From a virus, in IMG/VR virus record IMGVR_UViG_3300020183_000135, positions 1 to 47,165 of that record: a stretch of 47,165 bases of DNA. One strand, written 5' to 3'. Below, piece after piece: positions 8,386 through 15,819 of this stretch (the stretch's first letter is position 1; the number at the start of each line of letters is the position of its first letter). The notes beneath the pieces were generated by a model. It was not told where the DNA came from. It made no database searches and worked only from the letters and a program-made list of their open reading frames with translations. Both the position numbers and the translations under genes were made by a program.

Positions 8386-10410
8386 TTATTTCTTAAGTTC
8401 TGCTATTTGCTTATCGACATCTTTAATTTGTTTTGTTTTTGCAGCGACTACTGCGAACCCAGCTGGACCTGTTAAAAGAGCTTGTCTTCTTTGTTTCTCT
8501 AGGTCTTCTTTCTTTTTTTGAAGTTCCTCTATTTTTGCTTTTTTCGATTCATTACTTCGCTTTGAATCTTCTTGACCTCCTCCCACATTAAAAGAAGGTA
8601 AATTAAACCCAAATTTAGAAATTATAGAAGCTATCTTTTTTCGAACCCTTTCTCTTAGTTTCTTTCCTCCTTGAGACTTATTAATGTAAGCATTGAGTCC
8701 TATGCCTTTATTTTCGTCTTCGTTATTTGGATCATCCAAGGTATCTCCTTGTAAAGAAATATCAAATTTGTCGCTCAAGTTAGATTCTTCAATGCTTATT
8801 TCGTTGTCTTCTAAAAAGTTTGTAGACTCGTTGATCGCGACTAATTCTTGAGAATCTACAGAAACACTACTAGGATTTACTAGTTTTTTAGATACTAAAA
8901 GCGCCTTCACTTCTTCTATTATAATTCTATCGTCACTTGCAAAAGTTGGAGTAGAACTCGCCACTAAAATGTTAGCCATATTCAGTGCTACGCCGTATCT
9001 TCTTTTTAAAGATATACCTTCGTCTGTTAATTGTTCTGTGATTATTTTAATAAAATAAGAATTATTCCTGTCTCCAAAGGTTAATTTTTTATCGTTTTTA
9101 TTTTTTTCGTAGTTATCCTTAAAATTTTTTAAAATCTTAGAAGTATTTTCTAGATCTTCCACTGTTTTCTTTAGATCCTTAACTATTTCTGGATCGGCGT
9201 TATCGCAGCTTTCTAAATTGAGAATTATTATTTTTAAGTATACGAGTACTTCATCTATTTGAGAAATAGTATAAGCGACTATGCTTAAACTTCTAGTTAA
9301 AATTACGTTTAGTTGTCTTAATCTCTTTAATAAATTATCTATTAATTTATCTAATTTAGTAGTAGTAGTGTCTTGTATTATTATATTCAATCCTACAGTA
9401 GTAAAAGCGTTGGGAACAGGACTTAAAATAGCCAGTATAATTTGCCTAACTCTCTTAAACAGAGTAAGTCCAGTAATCAACCTCTTAACTAGTGTTTGTA
9501 ACCTTCTTATTATAGACAATAAAAAATTAGCTTGATTTTGTACATTAACGCAAGCTTTTTGTATATTTTTTACGAATGGAAGTAATTTTTCTGGTTTTAC
9601 TATTTTATTTATTTTGTTTAAGTCTTCTTGAACTTTAGCTGGTAAAAAACTCAATCCTGAGGATAATAAAAATGCAGGATTATTTGGGTTTATTATCTGT
9701 ATAGTAATCAAAACTCCTCTTATTTTGCTTACTGTAGATTTTATTTTTTCGTATTTTTTATTGCTTATTATCGTAAAATTTGTATACCTGCCGAAAGATT
9801 GCACGGAATCAAATAAAAATTGCAAAAGCGTTTGTAATACAGCTAATTTTACAATTTTTTTAATGTTTTCATCGTCAGATTGTAAAACTTGTTGTAATTT
9901 TTTTTGAATTTGTGCGTCTACTACGACTTGTAACTGTTGACACGTCAGAAACAACGCGTTTTTTGCGTTGATGTCTTTCGAGTCTCCAAATTCAGAAAAA
10001 TACGAATCTATAATCTTTTGGGCATCATACGCTCCATCTTGTATACTTGATAAAAAGGTTTCAAATTGCGTTTTAGGTCTGGATTCTTCAGTCGCAGAAT
10101 CAGCTTTGGGATTAGATCCATCTTTTTTTTGGGCTGATTGAGGTATATTTTTTACTACGTTAGGTACTTTGTTAACAACGTAACTTAATACGTTACACAA
10201 ATCTATCTCCGATACTTCTCTTACTATTGGTACTAACCCCCTATCTAATGGATTTTTATACTTTTTTCCTGGGGAAAGCGGCCGGCCTTCAAAAACCTTT
10301 TCTACAACCTCTTGTATTTTGTCCATAGAATCGCTAACCAAAAGAACAGCTCTCTCTATTCCATCGGCTTGCTTTTGTTGTTCTTCGCTATTTTTAAAAT
10401 TTATAGGCAC
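8386..10410 (-). CDS. Large helical structural protein of unknown function
   Basis: A 674-residue, mainly alpha-helical, Lys/Ile/Leu-rich protein. Several long hydrophobic or amphipathic helices occupy about residues 150-400. An acidic spacer follows (about 530-580). The C-terminal coiled coil (about 620-674) includes a short Gly/Ala-rich patch, TGPAGFAVVAAKTKQ. The frame opens with GTG within a TAGTG overlap with the 138-aa gene, so it is coupled to the spike genes. Length and helicity would suit a tape-measure or hub-associated protein, but it lies after the spike rather than before it, and I do not recognise the family. A virion role is inferred from the operon. Confidence 0.6.
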   Translation of the reverse strand: MPINFKNSEEQQKQADGIERAVLLVSDSMDKIQEVVEKVFEGRPLSPGKKYKNPLDRGLVPIVREVSEIDLCNVLSYVVNKVPNVVKNIPQSAQKKDGSNPKADSATEESRPKTQFETFLSSIQDGAYDAQKIIDSYFSEFGDSKDINAKNALFLTCQQLQVVVDAQIQKKLQQVLQSDDENIKKIVKLAVLQTLLQFLFDSVQSFGRYTNFTIISNKKYEKIKSTVSKIRGVLITIQIINPNNPAFLLSSGLSFLPAKVQEDLNKINKIVKPEKLLPFVKNIQKACVNVQNQANFLLSIIRRLQTLVKRLITGLTLFKRVRQIILAILSPVPNAFTTVGLNIIIQDTTTTKLDKLIDNLLKRLRQLNVILTRSLSIVAYTISQIDEVLVYLKIIILNLESCDNADPEIVKDLKKTVEDLENTSKILKNFKDNYEKNKNDKKLTFGDRNNSYFIKIITEQLTDEGISLKRRYGVALNMANILVASSTPTFASDDRIIIEEVKALLVSKKLVNPSSVSVDSQELVAINESTNFLEDNEISIEESNLSDKFDISLQGDTLDDPNNEDENKGIGLNAYINKSQGGKKLRERVRKKIASIISKFGFNLPSFNVGGGQEDSKRSNESKKAKIEELQKKKEDLEKQRRQALLTGPAGFAVVAAKTKQIKDVDKQIAELKK

Positions 10411-10826
10411 TATTGCGTGTATGTTACTTTAGATAAATTATTTGGTATTGTTATTTTTTTATCTTGCAGTGTTCTTTTTAAAATTCTCGCTGCGCTCCTT
10501 ATATCTGGTACTACTGCGGCAAAATTAGTCTCATTTATATCCTTAAAAGCATCTGAAAATTTTTCTAGCGCAGTAATAATTTGTAATAGATCCTTAACCA
10601 TTGAGTTTCCCAAAATAACTTTCTCAGTTGCATTAGATCCTAAAAAAATGAAAGGAGAATATATTAGTACCCCCTCTTTTGAATCTATGTTTATAGTGCT
10701 TGGAGAAGATAAGCCTACGGTAGCTTTACCAAAAAGGAAAACTCCTTCCAATTTAGAATACAACATAACTCTATCTGAAGTAATTATAGCTTGACTTCCT
10801 GTGTATGGAAACTGCGGGGATATCAT
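10410..10826 (-). CDS. Spike-associated beta-repeat protein (putative)
   Basis: A 138-residue protein. The first about 70 residues are short alternating strands with regular 'ITSDRVMLYSK', 'GKATVGLSS' and 'STINIDSKEG' steps, reminiscent of the beta-prism/beta-helix needle of gp5/gpV spikes. The last about 55 residues are helical. It follows the OB-fold hub/spike gene, with its ATG overlapping that gene's stop (TAATG). The two may together form what is a single gp5-like chain in other phages. This is an inference from repeat-like strand spacing and position. A small baseplate adaptor is the alternative. Confidence 0.55.
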   Translation of the reverse strand: MISPQFPYTGSQAIITSDRVMLYSKLEGVFLFGKATVGLSSPSTINIDSKEGVLIYSPFIFLGSNATEKVILGNSMVKDLLQIITALEKFSDAFKDINETNFAAVVPDIRSAARILKRTLQDKKITIPNNLSKVTYTQ

Positions 10827-11821
10827 TATTTAAGCGCGTTGTTATCGTTTGATTTAGCAGAATTAACTTCGTTGGAAGTTGGATTCTTAGTTAATTGGTC
10901 TGTTCTATTAGTCTGATTGAGTACTTTATTTACTCCCATAGTTAGCGATACAAATGCAGATCCCTTATACGAATTCATGGGAAATACGGAAAGAGACGCG
11001 AGATCATCTATGAGTATCTGTTGACCGGCCGTGAGATATATAGAAGAGTTGTCGTAGTTTATATTCTCTATCGTTGGTTGGTCTGATAAAGATAAAATAG
11101 CAACGTTGTCCGTGGTTATTGGATACGATAGAGTATTTCTACCTTGTCCATTTCTAATAATTGTTATAGGGGCTCCTTCGGGACCTGTATTAGACCAACT
11201 ACTTTCTGTTTTTTTAAAAGTCGTCGTAGAACCGAATCTTATGGATTGACCGAACCTCCCCTCTATTATAGAATCTCCTTCAAATGGAATCACATGTCTT
11301 ACGTCTTGTTCTTTAAAATAAACGCCTTTTGGAAGCTCGGGTGTAACTTGATTATCTCTCAATAATTTCTTTTTATCGTAGTTATATCCTTCTTTTTCGT
11401 AAACGCTTATGATAAAATTCCTGTATTCAGACAAATTAGGAAAAGCGTTTTGGTTCGCAGAATTCCAAATATTGTAGGGAGGAAAGTAGTAGGCTTGCAT
11501 CGCACTAGCGCTATCATTCATATCTTTAGTTGGTCCTAAAACTATTAGTACTAACTCTCCTACGACGGGATATTGTTTTGCGAAAGAGAAAATAGGCCAC
11601 GCAGGTCTTACTGCTTTTTCTCCAAAAGATATTTGTTTGTTTCTATATACTACACTATACAGTATTTTTCCAAGGTCTCCAGGATTGTTGTACTCAGGAT
11701 TTCTCGTTCTTTTATCATCTAAGTAAGGAGATAGCGCAACACTAATTACTCTACCCACAACTAGTTCGCTGTGTTTAGTAAAACCGGCTTCAGGTTCTAA
11801 AGGTATTTGATTAAACGCCAT
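10826..11821 (-). CDS. gp5-like baseplate hub / spike OB-fold protein
   Basis: A 331-residue protein. The N-terminal part (about residues 20-115) reads as an OB fold: VVGRVISVALSPYL, then ILYSVVYRN, then 'PVVGELVLIVLGP', the surface-exposed pattern seen in gp5/gpV-type spike proteins. A second conserved block near residues 180-200 (FEGDSIIEGRFGQSIRFGS) is characteristic of hub proteins in marine T4-like phages. No lysozyme domain is visible, unlike T4 gp5. The next gene supplies a possible needle, and gp25 and gp6 follow. It overlaps the upstream 120-aa gene by 11 nt. Hub/spike is the best call from fold pattern and synteny. Confidence 0.6.
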   Translation of the reverse strand: MAFNQIPLEPEAGFTKHSELVVGRVISVALSPYLDDKRTRNPEYNNPGDLGKILYSVVYRNKQISFGEKAVRPAWPIFSFAKQYPVVGELVLIVLGPTKDMNDSASAMQAYYFPPYNIWNSANQNAFPNLSEYRNFIISVYEKEGYNYDKKKLLRDNQVTPELPKGVYFKEQDVRHVIPFEGDSIIEGRFGQSIRFGSTTTFKKTESSWSNTGPEGAPITIIRNGQGRNTLSYPITTDNVAILSLSDQPTIENINYDNSSIYLTAGQQILIDDLASLSVFPMNSYKGSAFVSLTMGVNKVLNQTNRTDQLTKNPTSNEVNSAKSNDNNALK

Positions 11822-12173
11822 CTGTTAGCCTCTTTTTTTCTTCCTTTTCGTAAGGTGTTGGATTCGACCACAACTGCTCTATATCTTTTGCAGTAAGTAT
11901 GCCTTCACTGTCAGCTCCTTTCGCTTCAGCGCTTTGCGCTTTTTGGAAAAGACCCAATATCTTGACAAGTACTTCGTCGTTTTTTAACCCAGAATCTATT
12001 AGAGGCTTGATCATGGGAGCTATAGCTAAAGCCTCCCCGGGAGATGAAATCATTTCGGAAAGTCTGGAGATCTCCATGCTTATTAGAGACTCTTGTTCCT
12101 TGTGTTTTTCATACGCTTCTTTGACAATGTCAGATAAAGTCTTTCCTTTGAAAATTTCCTTATCTAAATCCAT
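11811..12173 (-). CDS. Small acidic helical phage protein, unknown
   Basis: A 120-residue acidic, almost entirely helical protein with a long N-terminal helix (about residues 10-45) and a C-terminal 'LTAKDIEQLWSNPTPYEKEE' tail. No catalytic or metal motif is visible. It leads a transcription unit (ATATTTAT box at 12181-12188) and overlaps the hub gene by 11 nt. Function unknown; an assembly chaperone or minor virion role would fit its place before the hub gene. Confidence 0.65.
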   Translation of the reverse strand: MDLDKEIFKGKTLSDIVKEAYEKHKEQESLISMEISRLSEMISSPGEALAIAPMIKPLIDSGLKNDEVLVKILGLFQKAQSAEAKGADSEGILTAKDIEQLWSNPTPYEKEEKKRLTDGV

Positions 12174-12180
12174 CTTTTGT

Positions 12181-12188
12181 ATAAATAT
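12181..12188 (-). promoter_or_regulatory. Late-promoter-like ATATTTAT box
   Basis: Sense ATATTTAT seven nt before the ATG at 12173. It is squeezed between that gene and the stop of the sigma-factor candidate, where a baseplate unit would start. Inferred promoter. Confidence 0.45.
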
Positions 12189-13121
12189 TTAATCGTCGTA
12201 ATTCTCAAGTCTATCACCCAACATAGAGAAATACGTTTTTTTCATAGTCTTTATGACTTTAGTTATAGAATTAGAGTTGGCGTCAGTCATCTCTTTCACG
12301 TAAATAAAAAATGCCTTTTTATTGAATATGTCGATCTTCTCTTTCTTTCTAAAGATAGTTAGTATTGCGTCTGCTATTTTAACTTCTTCGGAAGTAGAAA
12401 AAGTATCTAATAATTTGCTGTCTATCTTTTGTAAGAAGGATTCTAATAAATTTTCTCTATTAACTTCATTTTTAGGCACTTCTTCGGACAAAGAGTTAAA
12501 AACATCGTCGTCTTCGTTAGCATCGTCTAAGTAATATTGCGACCTAAGCTTTTTGTAATTCTTATTGTTATAAATTATAAGATATCTTTTCGCTATTGTA
12601 CCAAAATAAGAATAAGCTTTTGGGGGTTCTATTTCAATCAGTTTTAACCTACAATCTTCAGAAACTTTTAAGTTGTCTATGAATTTGATTATTTGATCCT
12701 TGGAAACTATAGTAGAGTTACTCGTGAAAGTCACAAAAGATCCGTTTTCGTACTCTTCTCCAAACTCTTTGGATATGGTCTTGTAAAACTTATCGTTTAC
12801 AAACTTACTGTGGTTAAAAAGGTGCAGCTTCTGAATGAGAAAAGATATAACTTCGTACTTTAGATCTTCTATGTCGTCAACTTCTGTGTAATAGAACTTA
12901 AAAGTGTGTATTATATTTTCCGCAAGCTTGTAAAAGGCGTAGTGTATTTTCTCACTGTACAGTCGATCCTTTCGTATAGAATCTTGTTCAGAAATGTAAG
13001 CTACTATAGCTTCTTCTGTTTCTTGAGTAAAGTATACGTTCTTTTTCTTTGGCTTCCTCTTTCTTGGTTTTCCACTTTTTGTTAACCCTATTTCTTCAAC
13101 TTGCAAATCTTTTATTTTCAT
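12189..13121 (-). CDS. Putative late-transcription sigma factor (T4 gp55-like)
   Basis: A 310-residue protein. After a very basic N-terminus (residues 15-28, SGKPRKRKPKKK) comes a helical region, about 60-190, that resembles sigma-70 region 2 as found in T4 gp55 relatives. An 'AFYKLAENIIHTFKFYY' helix and a 'DLKYEVISFLIQKLHLF' helix lead to the conserved 'KAYSYFGTIAKRYLI' segment and 'NNKNYKKLR'. In T4, gp55 with gp33 and the sliding clamp directs RNA polymerase to late promoters. This protein is longer than T4 gp55 (185 aa) and adds a C-terminal helical domain of unknown role. The recurring ATATTTAT boxes would be its natural targets. The call is by motif resemblance only. Confidence 0.55.
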   Translation of the reverse strand: MKIKDLQVEEIGLTKSGKPRKRKPKKKNVYFTQETEEAIVAYISEQDSIRKDRLYSEKIHYAFYKLAENIIHTFKFYYTEVDDIEDLKYEVISFLIQKLHLFNHSKFVNDKFYKTISKEFGEEYENGSFVTFTSNSTIVSKDQIIKFIDNLKVSEDCRLKLIEIEPPKAYSYFGTIAKRYLIIYNNKNYKKLRSQYYLDDANEDDDVFNSLSEEVPKNEVNRENLLESFLQKIDSKLLDTFSTSEEVKIADAILTIFRKKEKIDIFNKKAFFIYVKEMTDANSNSITKVIKTMKKTYFSMLGDRLENYDD

Positions 13122-13394
13122 TTATGTGGTAATTCTTTTAATTGTAAAATTTAACGCTTTTATATTATCAAAAAGCTGAATCAATTCTGGGTCTGATTGA
13201 ACCCACATAGTGGTGTCTATCTTATTTGCGATAGAATCTAAGTCTGAGGAAACCACATTTACAGATTGAATGTAAAAATTCTGAGACTCGATGATCTCTT
13301 CCATCTTTTTGTTCTTTTGATACAGGTTCCAAACTATGAAACCCAATACTGTTACTATCCACAGTATGATGCTTAAGGCTACTCCTATTGTCAT
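13122..13394 (-). CDS. Small single-span membrane protein with coiled coil
   Basis: A 90-residue protein. An N-terminal hydrophobic segment (about residues 5-24, IILWIVTVLGFIVWNLY) is followed by a Lys-rich turn and a helical, heptad-like region. The likely topology is N-out with a cytoplasmic coiled coil, or the reverse. It lies between the HD hydrolase and the sigma candidate with gaps of 0-3 nt. No family recognised. A membrane-anchored regulator, or an i-spanin-like protein, are guesses only. Confidence 0.6.
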   Translation of the reverse strand: MTIGVALSIILWIVTVLGFIVWNLYQKNKKMEEIIESQNFYIQSVNVVSSDLDSIANKIDTTMWVQSDPELIQLFDNIKALNFTIKRITT

Positions 13395-13397
13395 GCG

Positions 13398-14027
13398 TTA
13401 TTGGTTTTGTCTTTCTATTCTAGATGCTATGGAATCAGCTTGATGAAGTATGTAAGGCAAGTTACTCTTTATATGGTGTTCCGCACTACTCATATAGTAA
13501 GCTTTATTGGCTTCTTCATACAACCCGTCGTGAAGTTTAATGGCCAAGAATTCTGTGTCAGATATTTGTATTCCGTATTTTTGAAGTGTAAACAAGCTTC
13601 TATCTGATATACGCATGTGAGGTATCTCTGTATTGTATTTGAAATAATACCCCTGTTTTACGTGCCAATCAGAATCGTTTACTAAATAGTGAGGGATGTC
13701 TTTGTATCCCAACTTTCCCAAATCGTGATTAATGGCCGAAAAAACTAATTCTTCGTGAGTATAGTCCTTATCTTGCCCAAACCTATCCCAGACTTTATCC
13801 AAAATTATAGAATATTCGACTACTCTCGTGGTATGATCGATGAAACCTCCGATAAAAGCATTGTGAAAGTTCTTTTTAGTTGAAGCTGGTGCTATCACTA
13901 GATTATCTTCCAAATCCTTATACATATCTAACAACTGATCTTTTCTATCAGATGAAATATGTTTCTTAATTAAATCATAAAAACCTTGGAGATTTTCCAA
14001 TAGTTGTTCTTCAGATAACTTTTGCAT
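13398..14027 (-). CDS. HD-domain metal-dependent phosphohydrolase
   Basis: A 209-residue protein with a clear HD-superfamily metal site. A first histidine lies in 'HNAFIGGFIDHTTRVV' (about residues 54-69). The His-Asp pair is in 'INHDLGKLG' (about 97-105), and a downstream 'LHDGLYEEANKAYYM' and 'QADSIASRIER' complete the pattern. The arrangement is closest to the HD domains of YhaM-like 3'-5' exoribonucleases and nucleotide phosphohydrolases. The natural substrate cannot be told from sequence. In a phage it could act in nucleotide metabolism, RNA turnover or removal of host signalling nucleotides. It sits in the first, probably earlier-expressed part of the minus operon with the glutaredoxin-like gene. 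Confidence 0.8.
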   Translation of the reverse strand: MQKLSEEQLLENLQGFYDLIKKHISSDRKDQLLDMYKDLEDNLVIAPASTKKNFHNAFIGGFIDHTTRVVEYSIILDKVWDRFGQDKDYTHEELVFSAINHDLGKLGYKDIPHYLVNDSDWHVKQGYYFKYNTEIPHMRISDRSLFTLQKYGIQISDTEFLAIKLHDGLYEEANKAYYMSSAEHHIKSNLPYILHQADSIASRIERQNQ

Positions 14028-14032
14028 AACTA

Positions 14033-14377
14033 TTATTTGTTTATAAGTAATACTTGTATTCTATCTATAACGGAATCTAGAGAGTGGTGCCACTCTAAAA
14101 CATCAAAGTGAGACAATCGCATTGTTTTATTGGTTTCTTTAACGCCTTTCACTGCCAAATATAAGTGAGTTTTGTTTGTATTAAAAACTTTCAGTATTGG
14201 GTACGTAAAACAATTTGTAAATTCTTCTAAGTTATCACAAATTTCTGATTCGTCTTCGCAAACGTATTTTTGGTAGGGTATGGATAAGAAATCCAATTTA
14301 CTAAGTAAGTATTCACACTTGTCGCAGCCTTTTAAGGAATACACCAATAATCTATTCAAGTTGTTCTTGATTTTCAA
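14033..14377 (-). CDS. Glutaredoxin/thioredoxin-fold protein
   Basis: A protein of up to 114 residues with a thioredoxin-fold start, 'LLVYSLKGCDKCEYLLSKL', holding a CxxC redox pair (C18/C21). A later 'TYPILKVF' corresponds to the cis-proline loop. T4-like phages use such glutaredoxins as hydrogen donors for ribonucleotide reductase, so that is the default role. There is no in-frame ATG before the CxxC. The listed start is TTG at 14377, and GTG at 14344 is another option, so the N-terminus is uncertain. It overlaps the end of the 59-aa gene upstream. Confidence 0.75.
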   Translation of the reverse strand: MKIKNNLNRLLVYSLKGCDKCEYLLSKLDFLSIPYQKYVCEDESEICDNLEEFTNCFTYPILKVFNTNKTHLYLAVKGVKETNKTMRLSHFDVLEWHHSLDSVIDRIQVLLINK

Positions 14378-14531
14378 AATTTGGATCTAATTCTTTTAAT
14401 AAAGTTTGCCACAGCACTGCTTCTTCTCCTGTCATAGAATCTAGATGCATATCTAAATATGCATATAAGGTACCTATGTTATTAACTAGCACCTGTCTAT
14501 CTTCTTCCAATATATTCTGTAAGTGTTGCAT
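14352..14531 (-). CDS. 59-aa acidic protein, first gene of the minus operon
   Basis: A 59-residue ORF starting MQHLQNILEEDRQVLVNN and ending ...NFENQEQLE. It is acidic and helical, with a 'MTGEEAVLWQTLLKELDP' core. It starts with ATG close to the structured non-coding region and overlaps the glutaredoxin-like gene by 26 nt in another frame. Codon use looks like its neighbours. Family not recognised; reported because frame, start and spacing are those of a real first gene. Confidence 0.55.
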   Translation of the reverse strand: MQHLQNILEEDRQVLVNNIGTLYAYLDMHLDSMTGEEAVLWQTLLKELDPNFENQEQLE

Positions 14532-14550
14532 TTTTTTAAATATATCTATT

Positions 14551-14811
14551 TTTTAGGGTATTCGCCCGAAAATATTTTTTGCTTTGACACCGTTTTCTCA
14601 TTCAATTTATTAACGAAAGTCCCTAGCGGAATTTATAATCCGTCGGTTTTACCCGATATTACTTTCGTTTTTTCACCAAAAGATCTGTTTATATACCCGA
14701 AGCATTGTTACCTTCGTCTTAGCTCCTGGTGAATGCTTTATCGATCACTCTAAGACTCGCTCATGGAATTTCACCAAGCTACGGCATAGAACTTAATCGA
14801 GCTATTCTATA
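14551..14811 (+). ncRNA. Candidate structured RNA with H-type pseudoknot in a divergent intergenic region
   Basis: The 352-nt gap between the divergent operons has no convincing ORF but many nested complementarities. A 9-bp stem (14612-14620 with 14661-14669, AACGAAAGT/ACTTTCGTT) encloses two small hairpins (14627-30/14639-42 and 14643-46/14653-56). It is followed by T6. A hairpin CGAAG/CTTCG lies at 14698-14716. An H-type pseudoknot pairs 14716-14722 with 14750-14756 (GTCTTAG/CTAAGAC) and 14728-14733 with 14770-14775 (GGTGAA/TTCACC). A final hairpin is at 14786-14810. The strand is uncertain because stems read on both. Plus is chosen because a TTGACA-N17-TTATTA pair (14584-14612) precedes it. 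It could be a free RNA, a leader of either operon, or part of a replication origin. The remaining 14812-14883 is A+T-rich leader with nothing recognisable. Confidence 0.5.
14584..14612 (+). promoter_or_regulatory. Possible sigma-70-like promoter, TTGACA-N17-TTATTA
   Basis: TTGACA at 14584-14589 and TTATTA at 14607-14612 are 17 nt apart. This is near-consensus for a general bacterial promoter, though Bacteroidota housekeeping promoters usually look different. It would fire into the structured region and the primase operon. Confidence 0.3.
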
Positions 14812-14883
14812 ATAAAATATTAATTATTTTAGAAACAAAAAAAATAATTTTTTGGTTTTTAACAAAAAAGATGATATTGTATT

Positions 14884-15819
14884 ATGATGCAAGCTTCTCA
14901 ATTAGTTCTTGGCTTACTGGAAGTTAACTTGGGGCCTGGAAAAAAGGACAAAGATGGACAAAACTATACTTTCTATTGTCCGTTTTGCAAACATCACAAA
15001 CCTAAATTAGTAGTTAACGTAGAGTCTGGAGTGTATAACTGTTGGACTTGCTTTCCTCCTACGAAGGGACGAAATCCTGTGTCTCTATTAAAGAAAATGG
15101 CTGCACCTCAAACACACATAAAAGAGATGAAGTCTTACTTTTCTGAAAAAGGTTCTGAAGCTGCAATTAATTCTACTGTAGTTGTATCTCTACCGAAAGA
15201 ATTTAAGTCGCTCTTCTACGAAGACGATAACTCTCTAGATAAGAGTAGGGCTATAAATTACTTAAAATCTAGAGGAATAACTTTAGAAGATATAAAAAAG
15301 TACAATATTGGTTATTGCCAGTCTGGAAGGTACCAAAATAGAGTAATTATTCCCTCTTACGATAAGAATGGCGTCCTCAATTACTTCATCGCCAGGGACG
15401 TTAACACGAATTCTAGCAGAAAGTACGACGCTCCCAGTTGCAAAAAGAGCGAAATAATAGGCATGGAAAATACTATAAATTGGAAAGTTCCAGTTATTCT
15501 TTGCGAAGGAGCTTTTGATGCCATAGCGATAAAAAGAAACGCCATACCGCTTTTCGGCAAAAGTATATCAGAGAGCCTTATGAAAAAACTGGTAGACTCT
15601 GAAGTAAAAACCGTTTACTTAGCTCTAGATAAGGACGCTTTGAAAGAAGCTTTGAACTACTCAGAAAAGCTTTTAAATTACGGAAAAGACGTTTATCTTT
15701 TAGACATGAAGGGAAAAGATCCTTCTCGGATAGGATTCAAAGATATGGTTTGCCTTTTACACTCAGCTGAGCAACTAAATTTTAGTAACTTATTCAGAAA
15801 AAAAATGGAATTGGTTTGA
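14884..15819 (+). CDS. DNA primase, zinc-binding and TOPRIM domains (T4 gp61-like)
   Basis: A 311-residue primase. The N-terminus has a zinc ribbon with Cys pairs at CPFC (about residues 32-35) and CWTC (about 53-56), for template recognition. The TOPRIM core has 'VILCEGAFDAIAI' (catalytic Glu, about 207) and 'LALDKDALKEAL' (the DxD-like acidic motif, about 250), which bind the catalytic metals. It would make RNA primers on the lagging strand with the phage helicase. It is the first gene of the plus operon, and its TGA overlaps the ATG of the recombination nuclease gene (TGATG). ATG at 14884 is preferred; another ATG lies one codon later. Confidence 0.88.
   Translation: MMQASQLVLGLLEVNLGPGKKDKDGQNYTFYCPFCKHHKPKLVVNVESGVYNCWTCFPPTKGRNPVSLLKKMAAPQTHIKEMKSYFSEKGSEAAINSTVVVSLPKEFKSLFYEDDNSLDKSRAINYLKSRGITLEDIKKYNIGYCQSGRYQNRVIIPSYDKNGVLNYFIARDVNTNSSRKYDAPSCKKSEIIGMENTINWKVPVILCEGAFDAIAIKRNAIPLFGKSISESLMKKLVDSEVKTVYLALDKDALKEALNYSEKLLNYGKDVYLLDMKGKDPSRIGFKDMVCLLHSAEQLNFSNLFRKKMELV

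Noticed and set aside
14612-14669. GAAAGTCC similarity to the RNase P CR-I motif
   Set aside because: The same bases pair in a local 9-bp stem and no CR-V or P4 partner follows; the match is too short.
14523-14732. 69-aa plus-strand ORF in the divergent region
   Set aside because: It runs through the stems of the structured region, has no recognisable motif and no sensible start context; the folding signal explains the sequence better.
14551-14811. tmRNA or group I intron explanation for the pseudoknotted region
   Set aside because: No tRNA-like ends, T-arm or tag ORF for tmRNA. The pseudoknot spacing leaves no room for P8, and no split gene flanks it, so it is not a group I core.
15816-15818. 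TTG as start of the gp47-gp46 fusion
   Set aside because: ATG at 15819 directly follows and overlaps the primase stop as TGATG, the coupling style used throughout the window.
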